Assembly: GCF_028553785.1 (NCBI RefSeq)
Contig: NZ_CP067136.1
Coordinates: forward strand, 992,001-1,056,000
Direction: 5' to 3'
Length of the DNA stretch: 64,000 nt
Origin: Paracoccus fistulariae
Lineage (GTDB): Bacteria > Pseudomonadota > Alphaproteobacteria > Rhodobacterales > Rhodobacteraceae
Below, one piece after another: positions 35,594 through 44,952 of the stretch. A program made the translations under genes and the position numbers. Every line of letters begins with the position of its first letter. Positions within the stretch are counted from its first letter, which is position 1. The notes beneath the pieces are model-generated. The model saw only the letters and a list, made by a program, of their open reading frames with translations. It was not told the origin of the DNA and did no database searches.

Positions 35594-36460
35594 TCACGCC
35601 CTGCGCAAGCTTCGGAATGCAGCGGAGGCGCCCCAGCCGGCGATGACTGCGACGGCCAGCGACATCAGCCCGTAGATCAGCGGCTGATCGAAGGCCAGGC
35701 GGTACAGCCAGCGCTCCAGCCCGACCTTGCTGACGGTGATCGGCGCGACGAAGGCGTCGACCACGCGGCCGTCGCGCAACAGGAAGATGCGGGTCTTGTA
35801 GGCGCCCTCGATCAGGTTTGCGGGCAGGCGGACATCGGCGCGGAACAGGGTCTGGTCGATGATCGAGACCGCGTTTTCATCCAGCCGGTACAGCCCCTCG
35901 CCCTTACGGATGCGCAGCAGCGCCTCGGTAAAGGGAACGGTGCTGTCGACGTCTTCCCGCCCGGCAAAGGCGCGCATCGCATGGGTCAGAGAGATCCGGT
36001 AGCGATTGTCCCATTCCGGGCGCAGGATCTGATCCAGCGGCCCCGAGGTCGCCACGGCATAAAAGCTGGGCGCGGCGGCGATGCGCACGGATTGGGCATT
36101 GACCCAGATGCCCGCCTTACGCTCCTTGCGCCAGACGGTGGCGCTGCCAGAGGGGGCCTCGACGGTGATGATCACCTCGATGGGCGGGCCGGGCGGGATC
36201 GCGGTTTCGCGCTTGACCGCGCCGTAGATCAGGATGTCAGAGCCGTCGAAGCTGGCCGTGATGGCAACCGAGTCGCTGGAGAGGCCCGCCACCACCTGCT
36301 CATCGGGATGCACGACGGTTTCGGCATCCGGCACGCTGGGATTGTCATAGATGGGCTGGGTCGGGCTGCCCTGACGCTCGATCAGCGGTTCAGAGCTGTC
36401 CTGCGCCCAAAGCGGCATTGCCAGGCAGGTCGCGGCCAGAACGGATAGCAGCGCGCGCAT
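35594..36460 (-). CDS. TIGR02186-family envelope protein
   Basis: Conserved hypothetical protein, 288 residues. The signal peptide ends near PLWAQD, a soluble part (about 45-255) contains SFDGSDILIYGAVKRE and GIWVNAQSVRI, and one C-terminal membrane helix (about 262-280) anchors it, leaving most of the protein in the periplasm. The ATG at 36460 overlaps the tauE stop (TGATG). The family is almost always next to a TauE/SafE exporter, so it probably helps that transporter. Biochemical role unknown. Confidence 0.88.
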   Translation of the reverse strand: MRALLSVLAATCLAMPLWAQDSSEPLIERQGSPTQPIYDNPSVPDAETVVHPDEQVVAGLSSDSVAITASFDGSDILIYGAVKRETAIPPGPPIEVIITVEAPSGSATVWRKERKAGIWVNAQSVRIAAAPSFYAVATSGPLDQILRPEWDNRYRISLTHAMRAFAGREDVDSTVPFTEALLRIRKGEGLYRLDENAVSIIDQTLFRADVRLPANLIEGAYKTRIFLLRDGRVVDAFVAPITVSKVGLERWLYRLAFDQPLIYGLMSLAVAVIAGWGASAAFRSLRRA

Positions 36461-37374
36461 CACTTCACTCCCGCCGTGATTTCGTAAAGGTCATCGGGCG
36501 TCAGGAACAGGTCCAGGGCCAGCTTGCCACAGACCAGAAGCACCAGCAGCGCCAGCAGGATCCGCAATTGCTCGGCCCGCAGCTTGGCGCCCAGTTGCGT
36601 GCCGATCTGCGCGCCGACCACGCCGCCGATGATCAGAAGCACCGCCAGCATCACATCCACGGTATTATAGCTGACGGCATGCATCAGCGTCGTGAAGGCG
36701 GTCACGAAGGTGATCTGGAACAGCGATGTGCCCACCACCACCTTGGTCGGCATGCCCAGCAGATAGATCATCGCGGGCACCATGATGAAACCGCCGCCCA
36801 CGCCCATGATCGCCGCCAGCACACCGACGGCCACCCCCACCAGAAGCGGAGGGAAAATGCTGATATACAGCCCCGAGGCGCGGAATTTCATCTTCAGCGG
36901 CCATTTATGCACCCAGTTATGCTGGTGCAGACGCTTGCGATAGGTCGGGTTCTTGGACCGCCGCATGGTGCGGATGCTTTCCTGCAGCATCATCAGCCCG
37001 ATCAGCCCCAGAAACACCACATAGCAAAGCTGCACGACCAGATCGATCTGGCCCAGACTTTGCAGGATGTTGAAGACGATCACCCCGAGGAAAGAGCCGA
37101 TCAGCCCGCCAACCAGCAGCACGCCGCCCATTCGGAAATCGACGCTTTTGCGTTTGACATGGGCCAGCACCCCCGAGACGGACGAGGCCACGACCTGATT
37201 TGCGCCCGTCGCCACCGCGATCGGAGGCGGGATGCCGATGAAGAACAGCAAGGGCGTGATCAGAAAGCCGCCTCCGACACCGAAAAGGCCGCTCATCAGT
37301 CCGACCAGCCCGCCAAGACCGATCAGCGTAAATGCGTTCACCGAAACTTCGGCAATGGGCAGGTAAATCTGCAT
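36460..37374 (-). CDS. TauE/SafE-family sulfite/anion exporter
   Basis: Inner-membrane transporter, 304 residues with about eight helices in two inverted halves. The repeated signature appears twice: GLMSGLFGVGGGFLITPLLF near the N terminus and AAIMGVGGGFIMVPAMIYLL in the second half. The ATG at 37374 is the family-like start. Known relatives export sulfite or sulfoacetate; the substrate here is not known. It is translationally coupled to the TIGR02186 gene. Confidence 0.9.
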   Translation of the reverse strand: MQIYLPIAEVSVNAFTLIGLGGLVGLMSGLFGVGGGFLITPLLFFIGIPPPIAVATGANQVVASSVSGVLAHVKRKSVDFRMGGVLLVGGLIGSFLGVIVFNILQSLGQIDLVVQLCYVVFLGLIGLMMLQESIRTMRRSKNPTYRKRLHQHNWVHKWPLKMKFRASGLYISIFPPLLVGVAVGVLAAIMGVGGGFIMVPAMIYLLGMPTKVVVGTSLFQITFVTAFTTLMHAVSYNTVDVMLAVLLIIGGVVGAQIGTQLGAKLRAEQLRILLALLVLLVCGKLALDLFLTPDDLYEITAGVK

Positions 37375-37553
37375 ATCTCTCGCGCCATTTGCGTTCGCGT
37401 CAGGATGCAACGCGGGCGGCGACAGGTCAAACCGCTTTCGGTGCGGTGTCAATGGCTTGAAGCGCCGCGCGTGGCTCGGTAAGCAAAGATACGGAAGATT
37501 TTTTGTATCGGGTTGCGCGCCTGCGGGCGTGCCCGAGCTGGCACGGGGGCAGA

Positions 37554-38372
37554 ATGCGCATCCTCATCACCAATGACGACGGCATCAACGCGCCGGGCCT
37601 GAAGGTTCTGGAACAGATCGCCGCCGAGCTTGCCGGAGCTGACGGCGAGGTCTGGGTCGTCGCCCCCGCCTTCGAACAATCGGGCGTCGCCCATTGCATC
37701 AGCTATGCCCATCCCACCATGGTGGCGGAACTGGCGCCACGCCGATATGCGGCCGAGGGCAGCCCCGCCGATTGCGTCCTGGCCGCCATTTACGACATCA
37801 TGGTCGGGCAATTGCCAGATCTGGTGCTGTCGGGCGTGAACCGCGGCAATAATGCGGGCGAAAACGTGGTCTATTCCGGCACGATCGGCGCTGCGCTGGA
37901 GGCCGCGTTGCAGGGCATTCCCGCCATTGCCCTGTCGCAATATCTGGGACCGGCAACCGCGAAGCTGGATGATCCCTTCGACGCCTCGCGCATCCATGGC
38001 GCCGCCCTGGTCGGGAGGATTCTGGATCACGGGAACTGGGGTCAGGATGACGACTACCGCCTGTTCTACAACGTGAATTTCCCGCCGGTCGCCGCTGATG
38101 GCGTGCGCGGCACCCGCGCCGCGCCGCAGGGCCGCAGGCGGGGCACCAATTTCGGGGTCCAGCCCTATACCGCGCCCAATGGTCGCCGCTTCATGTGGGC
38201 GGTCGGCGGCGCGCAAAATGCGCCCGCCGTCAGCGGCAGCGATGTCGCGGCGAATATGGACGGCTATATCTCGGTCACGCCGATGCGGGCGGATCTGACC
38301 TGCCACGCATCGCTGACCGGCCTGCAGGCTTCGCTGCAGGGCAAGCCACCTCAGAACGGGGCAGAGCAATGA
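37554..38372 (+). CDS. surE: 5'/3'-nucleotidase SurE
   Basis: Metal-dependent nucleotidase/phosphatase, 272 residues. The metal site is [15 protein letters not shown], with [11 protein letters not shown] and [20 protein letters not shown] further on. The ATG at 37554 has GGGGGCAG upstream. The stop overlaps pcm by 4 bp. surE-pcm-nlpD is a widely kept order linked to stationary-phase and envelope maintenance. Confidence 0.95.
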   Translation: MRILITNDDGINAPGLKVLEQIAAELAGADGEVWVVAPAFEQSGVAHCISYAHPTMVAELAPRRYAAEGSPADCVLAAIYDIMVGQLPDLVLSGVNRGNNAGENVVYSGTIGAALEAALQGIPAIALSQYLGPATAKLDDPFDASRIHGAALVGRILDHGNWGQDDDYRLFYNVNFPPVAADGVRGTRAAPQGRRRGTNFGVQPYTAPNGRRFMWAVGGAQNAPAVSGSDVAANMDGYISVTPMRADLTCHASLTGLQASLQGKPPQNGAEQ

Positions 38373-39031
38373 ACGCCGACGATCACGAAGAGGACAGCCC
38401 CGCCGAACGCAAGATGCGCTTTCTGTTCCAGCTGCGCTCGCGCGGGGTGACGGATCCGCGTGTGCTGGAGGCGATGGAGCGCGTGGATCGCGGCCTGTTC
38501 ATCCGTGGTCAGTTCTCGGATCGCGCCTATGAGGATACGCCATTGCCGATCCCCTGCGGACAGACGATCAGCCAGCCGTCGGTCGTGGGGTTGATGACAC
38601 AGGCGCTTGCGCCCCGGCAGCGCGATACCGTGCTGGAGATCGGGACAGGCTCGGGCTATCAGGCGGCGGTGCTGTCGGGCCTGTGCCGCAGGGTCTATAC
38701 CGTCGACCGCCATCGCCGTCTGGTGCAAGAGGCCGAGGCGATCTTCCAGCAGCTTGGCATGTCCAATATCACCGCGCAGATTGCCGATGGCTCGCGCGGC
38801 CTGCCCGATCAGGCGCCCTTCGACCGCATACTTGTGACCGCCGCAGCCGAGGATCCGCCCGGCCCGCTGTTGGCACAGTTGAAGATCGGCGGTATCATGG
38901 TGGTGCCGGTCGGACAGTCGGATGCAGTGCAGACGCTGATCCGCGTGACCCGGACCGAGACAGGCTTTGACTATGACGAATTGCGACAGGTGCGCTTTGT
39001 GCCACTGGTCGAGGGGCTGGGACAGACATAG
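38369..39031 (+). CDS. pcm: Protein-L-isoaspartate O-methyltransferase
   Basis: Repairs isoaspartyl residues with S-adenosylmethionine, 220 residues. The Pcm core is clear: [17 protein letters not shown], the SAM-binding [15 protein letters not shown], and [20 protein letters not shown]. It overlaps surE by 4 bp and lies 35 bp before the nlpD-like gene. Start fixed by the ATGA overlap and the GGGGCAGAG before it. Confidence 0.95.
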   Translation: MNADDHEEDSPAERKMRFLFQLRSRGVTDPRVLEAMERVDRGLFIRGQFSDRAYEDTPLPIPCGQTISQPSVVGLMTQALAPRQRDTVLEIGTGSGYQAAVLSGLCRRVYTVDRHRRLVQEAEAIFQQLGMSNITAQIADGSRGLPDQAPFDRILVTAAAEDPPGPLLAQLKIGGIMVVPVGQSDAVQTLIRVTRTETGFDYDELRQVRFVPLVEGLGQT

Positions 39032-39066
39032 CCCCCTTCCGCGCAACCGGACATGAGGACGACAGG

Positions 39067-40200
39067 ATGAGCAGAAATTTCAAATGGTTGGCTGCGGGCG
39101 CAGCCCTTTCCCTATTGGCATCATGCGGCGCGAATGGCGCCTTCGATCCGGATTTCCGCCGCTGGGCGCCGGGCGGGCTGAACACGGCGGATGCCGCCGC
39201 GCGCGCAGCGCCCCGCCCTGCCCCTGACAGTCGCGGTCTGATCAACTTCCCCGACTATCAGGTGGTCATTGCCGGCCGGGGCGACACGCCCGCCAAGATC
39301 GCGCAGCGGCTTGGCCTGAACGCGAATGAGCTGGCGCAGTATAACGCCCTGCCCGCCGATGCGACGCTGAATACAGGCCAGCCGCTGGTCCTGCCGCGCC
39401 GCGTGGCGGCGGGGACGGGTGGCGGCGGCGGCACGGCAGCGGTTGCCGATCCCTTCGCGGGCCAGCCACAGGCCGCAACGGCCGCGCAAAAACCCGCCCC
39501 CGCGCCGACCAGCACCGCAGCCCAGCCGCGTCAGCATGTCGTGGCCTCGGGCGAAACGGCATGGTCGATCGCCCGGAAATACGGAACCAATGTGCAGGAT
39601 CTGGCCGAATGGAACAGCCTGCCCGCGAACATGTCGCTGCGCGTGGGCCAGCGGCTGATGATCCCGGTCGCGGGGCAATCCCCCCCCGCCGCCAAGGCTG
39701 ATGGCACCACCGCGCCGGGCGCAGGCAGCCCGACACCGCGCCCGCCCTCATCCTCTGAGCCCCTGCCCGATGAAAAAACGGCCACTGCAGGCGATCCCGG
39801 CCCGAAGGCGCCCGAAACCAATCTGGGCGCGACCCGCACGGCGGCCAGCAGCGGCGGGCAGTTCCAGATGCCGGTCTCCGGCTCGATCATCCGCGTCTAT
39901 GACAAGGGCAAGAATGACGGCATCGACATCTCTGCCACCGCCGGCGCCCCGGTCAAGGCTGCGGGCAGCGGCACGGTTGCGGCCGTGACCAAGGACACCT
40001 CGGGCGTGCCCATCGTCGTCGTGCGCCATACCGGCAATCTGATGACGGTCTATACCGGGCTGGACAATGCGCTGGAGGTGAAAAAGGGCGATACCGTGAC
40101 CTCGGGCCAGCCGCTGGGCAAGGCGGGCGGCGGCGGCTTTGTCCATTTCGAGGTGCGACAGGGCTTCGACAGCGTCGATCCGGAGAAATACGTCAACTAG
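39067..40200 (+). CDS. NlpD-like lipoprotein with two LysM and a degenerate LytM (M23) domain
   Basis: Outer-membrane lipoprotein, 377 residues, lipobox SLLASC. LysM 1 is about 64-112 (GRGDTPAKIAQRLGLNANEL), LysM 2 about 157-202 (GETAWSIARKYGTNVQDLAEW). The M23 domain is about 265-377. The first zinc ligand position reads NDGIDIS, where active enzymes have HxGxD, and the end reads GGFVHFEVRQ instead of HLHFE. It is therefore probably not a peptidase but an amidase activator, as NlpD is. It closes the surE-pcm-nlpD operon. Confidence 0.88.
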   Translation: MSRNFKWLAAGAALSLLASCGANGAFDPDFRRWAPGGLNTADAAARAAPRPAPDSRGLINFPDYQVVIAGRGDTPAKIAQRLGLNANELAQYNALPADATLNTGQPLVLPRRVAAGTGGGGGTAAVADPFAGQPQAATAAQKPAPAPTSTAAQPRQHVVASGETAWSIARKYGTNVQDLAEWNSLPANMSLRVGQRLMIPVAGQSPPAAKADGTTAPGAGSPTPRPPSSSEPLPDEKTATAGDPGPKAPETNLGATRTAASSGGQFQMPVSGSIIRVYDKGKNDGIDISATAGAPVKAAGSGTVAAVTKDTSGVPIVVVRHTGNLMTVYTGLDNALEVKKGDTVTSGQPLGKAGGGGFVHFEVRQGFDSVDPEKYVN

Positions 40201-40232
40201 GCTGTGTGATCGACGACATCCACCCTGCCCTA

Positions 40233-40778
40233 TCAGATCTCGCCCTTCGACAGCTTCTTGATATCGGCGAATATCTGATCCCATTCGTCATCGTCGATCT
40301 GCATGAAGTGCATGAAGCGCAGAAGGAACGTTCCCTCGCTTGCCAGAAAGGCCAGCCGCTGCCTGCGTCCCGTCAGCGTCGAGACGTCCACGCCCGCCAG
40401 CCTGTTGCGATACCATGTCCGTGTGCTTTCCAGATCCTCGGGCGTTTGCAGCAGGGCCGCCATCAGGCTGGCCGCCTTGGCATAAAGCGCCTGATCCCCC
40501 TGATGCGTCGCGGTCAGATGCGCGGCGATGCGGAGGGCGGGATCGTCGGAGGCACCGAGCAGCGCATCGAAACGCCGGTCGTAATCTGCCGACCAGCGCT
40601 CGAACATGGCGTCCAGGATCTCATCCTTGCTGCGGAAACTGTATTGGACGCCGCCCTTGGTGATGCCGCAGGCGCGGGCCAGCGCGTCGATGGTCAGCGC
40701 CGCGGCACCCTTGTGCCGGACGATCTCTTCCGCGGCATCCAGCAACTGATCCCGGTCGATTTTGCGTGGTCGTGCCAT
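40233..40778 (-). CDS. TetR-family transcriptional regulator
   Basis: Repressor-type regulator of 181 residues. The N-terminal helix-turn-helix (LTIDALARACGITKGGVQYS) is clear, and the C-terminal ligand domain is Trp/Phe/Met-rich (FLLRFMHFMQIDDDEW). It is divergent from the MFS pump gene at 40869, with a palindrome at 40797 between them, so it most likely represses that pump and itself, as SmvR does SmvA. Confidence 0.9.
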   Translation of the reverse strand: MARPRKIDRDQLLDAAEEIVRHKGAAALTIDALARACGITKGGVQYSFRSKDEILDAMFERWSADYDRRFDALLGASDDPALRIAAHLTATHQGDQALYAKAASLMAALLQTPEDLESTRTWYRNRLAGVDVSTLTGRRQRLAFLASEGTFLLRFMHFMQIDDDEWDQIFADIKKLSKGEI

Positions 40779-40796
40779 GGGCCCGCTTTCATTTCC

Positions 40797-40808
40797 ATAC
40801 GAACGTAT
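40797..40808. promoter_or_regulatory. Likely TetR operator
   Basis: ATACG-AA-CGTAT is a palindrome with perfect 5-bp arms, 19 bp from the tetR start and about 60 bp before the MFS start. Position and symmetry fit a shared operator. Confidence 0.6.
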
Positions 40809-40868
40809 TTAAACATCGGGGAGACGATTCGTCATGCCCGAAATACCCCTGTTCTCCAAGGTTGGAAA

Positions 40869-42341
40869 ATGCAGACCCGCTCTCCCTGGCTTGTTCTGGC
40901 GATTGTATCGACCGCGCTGTTTCTGATCGTGGTCGATATGACGGTGCTTTATACGGCGCTGCCCCGGCTGACGCAGGATTTGCGGGCCACGGCGGTCGAG
41001 AAGCTGTGGATCGTGAATGCATATTCGCTGGTGGTGGCGGGGTTGCTGCCCGGATCGGGCGCGCTTGGCGACCGTTTCGGGCACCGGCGGATGTTCGTGA
41101 TCGGGCTGGTCATCTTTGGCGTGGCCTCGCTGATCGCGGGGATGGCACCAAGCTCGACCGTGCTGATCGGGGCGCGGGCGCTGCTGGCGGTGGGCGCCGC
41201 CGCCATGATGCCCGCCACCCTGTCGATCATCCGCCACAGTTTCGAAGACCCGGCGCAGAGGTCGCTGGCCATCGGGGTCTGGGCCGCCGTCGCCTCGGGC
41301 GGGGCCGCGATCGGGCCGCTGATGGGCGGGATCCTGTTGGAGCATTTCCACTGGGGCGCGGTGTTCCTGGTCAATCTGCCGATTGTCGCGCTGGCCATCC
41401 CGCTGACCCTTCATTACGTGCCGCGCGGCACGTCCGGGGGCGGCCATCCCTTCGATCCGGTGGGCTCGGTGATGATCCTGATCGGGCTGATCAGCCTGAC
41501 CCTGGCGATCAAGGAGATCGCCAAGCCGCAGCCCGGCTGGGCGGGCTTTGCGCTGCCCGCCGTGATCGGGGTCGCGGCGGTCTGGCTGTTCATCCGCCGC
41601 CAGCGGCGCGGGCCGCATCCGATGATCGATCTGGCGCTGTTTCGCGATACGCGCTTTGCGGCGGGGGTGATCGGGGCCATTTCCTCGGCTGCGGTTCTGA
41701 TGGGGCTGGAACTGGTCATCAGCCAGCGCCTGCAACTGGTCGCGGCGATGACACCCTTGCAGGCCGGGCTGTTCATCCTGCCGATCCCGCTGGCCTCTTT
41801 CGTGGCCGGACCGCTGGCCGGCGTGCTGCTGGGCCGGATCGAGACCGGCAAGGTGCTGACCTGGTCCTTTGCGCTGACGGCGCTTGGCGTGGCGGGCTAC
41901 ACGCTCAGCTTCGATGGTCAGGCCTGGGCGCAGCTGACCTCTTTCGCGGCGATCGGCGGCGGGATCGGTGCGGCGATGACGGCCGCCTCTTCGGCTATCA
42001 TGCTGAATGCCCCGGCCCATCGCGCGGGCATGGCGGCCTCGATCGAAGAGGTGTCCTATGAACTGGGCGGCGCCCTGGGCGTGGCGCTGCTGGGCAGCCT
42101 GATGTCGGGCGTCTATACCGCCGCCTATCTGGCGGGCGGCGATCCGGGCGCGGCGATGGCGGCGGATTCGCTGGATCAGGCGATGCTGGTGGCCGAGACG
42201 CTGCCCCACGAGCAGGCGGCGCAGATTCTGTCCACGGCGACCGCCGCTTTCGAGAGGTCGGTTTCCGTGGTGATGATGGTCTCGACCGCCATCCTGATCG
42301 CGGCGACGCTGTGGATTGCGCGGCTGTCGCGGATCATCTGA
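40869..42341 (+). CDS. MFS drug efflux pump (SmvA/QacA-like, 14 helices)
   Basis: Proton-coupled exporter of 490 residues, DHA2-type. Near the N terminus are the helix-1 acid and the loop FLIVVDMTVLYTALP, then motif A SGALGDRFGHRRMFV, and motif C-like GGAAIGPLMGG. The start at 40869 is chosen because the long upstream frame is anti-sense to tetR. Likely substrates are quaternary ammonium compounds or dyes, by analogy with SmvA. Regulated by the divergent TetR protein. Confidence 0.87.
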   Translation: MQTRSPWLVLAIVSTALFLIVVDMTVLYTALPRLTQDLRATAVEKLWIVNAYSLVVAGLLPGSGALGDRFGHRRMFVIGLVIFGVASLIAGMAPSSTVLIGARALLAVGAAAMMPATLSIIRHSFEDPAQRSLAIGVWAAVASGGAAIGPLMGGILLEHFHWGAVFLVNLPIVALAIPLTLHYVPRGTSGGGHPFDPVGSVMILIGLISLTLAIKEIAKPQPGWAGFALPAVIGVAAVWLFIRRQRRGPHPMIDLALFRDTRFAAGVIGAISSAAVLMGLELVISQRLQLVAAMTPLQAGLFILPIPLASFVAGPLAGVLLGRIETGKVLTWSFALTALGVAGYTLSFDGQAWAQLTSFAAIGGGIGAAMTAASSAIMLNAPAHRAGMAASIEEVSYELGGALGVALLGSLMSGVYTAAYLAGGDPGAAMAADSLDQAMLVAETLPHEQAAQILSTATAAFERSVSVVMMVSTAILIAATLWIARLSRII

Positions 42342-42354
42342 TCGCGGCGCGCGC

Positions 42355-43239
42355 CTATAGCCCGTTGACCGGCACTTTCAGCATCGGTCGCCCGTCCTTG
42401 TCGCGCGGCACCTCGCCCGCACGCATGTTCACCTGCAGCGACGGGATGATCAGGCGCGGCATGCCAAGCTGCGCATCGCGCTCGGTGCGGAAACGGACGA
42501 ATTCCTCGCGCGTCTTGCCGCCGCCGACATGGATGTTATGGGCCTTTTCCTCGGCCACGCTGGTCTCCCACCTGATATCGCGCCCGTTGGGGCCATAATC
42601 GTGGCACATGAACAGCCGGGTGTCGTCCGGCAGGCTCAGTACCCGCTGGATACTGTCGTAAAGCTGGCCCGCATCGCCGCCCGGAAAATCTGCCCGGGCC
42701 GAGCCGCCATCGGGCATGAACAGCGTATCGCCCACGAAAGCCGCATCGCCAATCACATGGGTCATGCAGGCGGGCGTATGGCCGGGCGTGTGCAGCGCCA
42801 GACAGCGCATCTGGCCGATCCGATAGACATCGCCATCCTCGAACAGCATGTCGAACTGACTGCCATCGCGCTGGAACTCGGTCCCTTCGTTGAAAATCTT
42901 GCCGAAGGTGTTCTGCACCTCCATGATCCGCGCACCGATCCCGATCATGCCGCCAACCTGATCCTGAATATAGGGCGCTGCGGACAGGTGGTCGGCATGG
43001 ACATGGGTTTCGATGATCCAGTCCAGCATCAACCCGCGCTGCCGGATCTCGGCGATCATTGCATCGGCATGTTCATAGGTGATGCGCCCGGCGGCATAGT
43101 CGATATCCATCACGGAATCGATGATCGCACAGCTGGGCGAGGCCGGATCCTTCACGATATAGCTGATCGTGTTGGTGGCCGGATCGAAATGGGCGCTGAC
43201 CTCGGGGCGCACGGATTGGTCGAGGGCGTGGTCCATCAT
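42355..43239 (-). CDS. Metallo-beta-lactamase-fold hydrolase (persulfide dioxygenase/Blh-like)
   Basis: Enzyme of 294 residues with metal motif THVHADHL, further ligands in LHTPGHTPACM, GDTLFMPDGG and LFMCHDYG. The DPATNTISYIVKDP start and the spacing match the ETHE1/Blh-type subgroup, which oxidises glutathione persulfide, better than glyoxalase II. The ATG at 43239 has GGAG six bases upstream. No BigR-type regulator or rhodanese is adjacent. It is convergent with the MFS gene. Confidence 0.82.
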   Translation of the reverse strand: MMDHALDQSVRPEVSAHFDPATNTISYIVKDPASPSCAIIDSVMDIDYAAGRITYEHADAMIAEIRQRGLMLDWIIETHVHADHLSAAPYIQDQVGGMIGIGARIMEVQNTFGKIFNEGTEFQRDGSQFDMLFEDGDVYRIGQMRCLALHTPGHTPACMTHVIGDAAFVGDTLFMPDGGSARADFPGGDAGQLYDSIQRVLSLPDDTRLFMCHDYGPNGRDIRWETSVAEEKAHNIHVGGGKTREEFVRFRTERDAQLGMPRLIIPSLQVNMRAGEVPRDKDGRPMLKVPVNGL

Positions 43240-43390
43240 GGGAATCTCCGATGTCTTGGGCTGCACTATAGCATCTTGCGCCCCGGTTGTGAGGTTTCGC
43301 GACAACGACAGGCCCGCGTTAAGGCGTCGCAAGCAGATAATCAGCGTTTGCCCGCTTGACGGGTGGCGGGGCGCACGGCAAGCAGACCAG

Positions 43391-44842
43391 ATGATCGACT
43401 TTCGCCCCATTGCCCAACCCATCGGCAGGATCGTCGCGACGCTTGGCGTTGCGATGCTGATTCCGATGGTCGTGGATTGGTGGCATGGCAGCGAACATTG
43501 GCAGATATTCCTGCAATGCGCGTTGCTGACCTTCGTGATCGGGCTGATGATTTCCGTCGCCTCTCGCGGCAAGCATACCTCGGTCAGCCTGCAACAGGCC
43601 TTTCTGCTGACTTCCGGGCTGTGGCTGATCCTGCCGATCTTCGGCGCCCTGCCCTTCATGCTGGGAGAGCCGAATGCCCGCTTCGTCGATGCCTATTTCG
43701 AGGCCATGTCGGGCGTGACCACCACCGGCACCACGGCGCTGCCGCTGCTGGACCCGCTGCCGCGCGGCACGAATCTGTGGCGGGCTATGCTGCATTGGAT
43801 GGGCGGTCTGGGGATCGTCGTCGTGGCGATGATCTTTCTGCCGGTGATGAAGGTCGGCGGCATGCAGTTCTTCCGATCTGAGGGCTTTGACACGCTGGGC
43901 AAGATCCTGCCCCGCGCGGGCCAGATCGCGTCCGAGATGACGCGCATCTATGTCATTCTGACCGCCGCCTGCATCGTGACCTATCTGATGCTGGGCATGT
44001 CGGGCTATGACGCCGTGGTCCATGCCTTTGCCACCGTCTCGACCGGCGGCTTTTCCAGCTATGACATGAGCTTCGCGGAATTCCTGGGGCCGATTGAATG
44101 GGCGGCATGTGTTTTCATGGTGCTGGCCTCGATCCCCTTCATCCGCATGGTTCAGGTGATGCGCGGGAATTTCATGCCGATCTGGCGCGACACGCAGATC
44201 CGCGCCTATCTGCGCTGGATCTTCTATGTCTGCGCGATGATCCTGATCTATCGCGCCTTCAGCGGGATCGAACATGAAAGCGTCATGGATATGGTCCGCG
44301 AGACCGTGTTCAACACCATCTCGACCTTTTCGGGCACCGGGTTCTTTTCCTCGGACGTAATGACCTGGGGGCATTTCCCCTTTGCGGTGCTGATCATCGC
44401 CGGGCTGATCGGCGGCTGCACCGGGTCGACCGCCTGTTCGGTCAAGGTGTTCCGCTATCTGGTGCTGTCGCAGGCGGTGCGCGCGCAGTTGCGACGGATG
44501 CTGTCGCCGAACCGCGTCTATCCGCTGCGCTATCAGGGCCGCCCGCTGGATCAGGACGTGGTGAATTCGGTCATGGCCTTCTTCACGCTGTTCATGCTGA
44601 CCTTTGGCCTGCTGATCGTGGCGCTGTCGCTGACCGGGCTGCATCCGCGCACGGCGCTCACCGGGGCCTGGACGGCGATTGCCAATGTCGGCCCCGTCTG
44701 GGGACCTGAGGTGTCGTCCAACGGCTCGGTCTCGAACTTCCCCGAGGCGGCGAAATGGCTGATGATCTTCGGGATGTATCTGGGCAGGCTGGAGCTTGTC
44801 GCCGTGCTGGTCCTGCTGCTGCCCAGATTCTGGCGCAGTTAA
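43391..44842 (+). CDS. trkH: Trk potassium uptake protein TrkH
   Basis: Potassium channel-like subunit, 483 residues. The four selectivity-filter loops are visible: MSGVTTTGTTAL, VSTGGFSSYD, STFSGTGFFSSD and IANVGPVWGP. About ten membrane helices. It needs a cytosolic TrkA, which is not in this window. The ATG at 43391 follows GCAGACCAG, a weak site. Confidence 0.94.
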   Translation: MIDFRPIAQPIGRIVATLGVAMLIPMVVDWWHGSEHWQIFLQCALLTFVIGLMISVASRGKHTSVSLQQAFLLTSGLWLILPIFGALPFMLGEPNARFVDAYFEAMSGVTTTGTTALPLLDPLPRGTNLWRAMLHWMGGLGIVVVAMIFLPVMKVGGMQFFRSEGFDTLGKILPRAGQIASEMTRIYVILTAACIVTYLMLGMSGYDAVVHAFATVSTGGFSSYDMSFAEFLGPIEWAACVFMVLASIPFIRMVQVMRGNFMPIWRDTQIRAYLRWIFYVCAMILIYRAFSGIEHESVMDMVRETVFNTISTFSGTGFFSSDVMTWGHFPFAVLIIAGLIGGCTGSTACSVKVFRYLVLSQAVRAQLRRMLSPNRVYPLRYQGRPLDQDVVNSVMAFFTLFMLTFGLLIVALSLTGLHPRTALTGAWTAIANVGPVWGPEVSSNGSVSNFPEAAKWLMIFGMYLGRLELVAVLVLLLPRFWRS

Positions 44843-44846
44843 CGCA

Positions 44847-44952
44847 TTTCGGGTAAAGGTCGAGGCAGCGCGGCTTCGCGGCGCGCGCCTGCCGCTGGCG
44901 CGACAGGCAGGCCGCGCGGATATATCACCCTAAAACCCGAAAAGCTTTAGGG
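44847..44952. repeat. Nested inverted repeats between convergent trkH and the SPOR-like gene
   Basis: TTTCGGGT (44847) pairs with ACCCGAAA (44935) across 80 bases. Inside lies CCTGCC/GGCAGG (44888, 44906). CCCTAAA/TTTAGGG (44928, 44946) overlaps the stop of the minus-strand gene. This may be a bidirectional terminator; T runs are short. Confidence 0.45.

Noticed and set aside
35064..35675. 203-residue frame in the gene-poor island
   Set aside because: Residue use is irregular, with no domain or ribosome site, and it runs into the end of the TIGR02186 gene on the other strand.
40206..40868. N-terminal extension of the MFS frame running through the tetR gene
   Set aside because: The extension is anti-sense to tetR and unlike any MFS N terminus. 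The ATG at 40869 gives the normal first helix.
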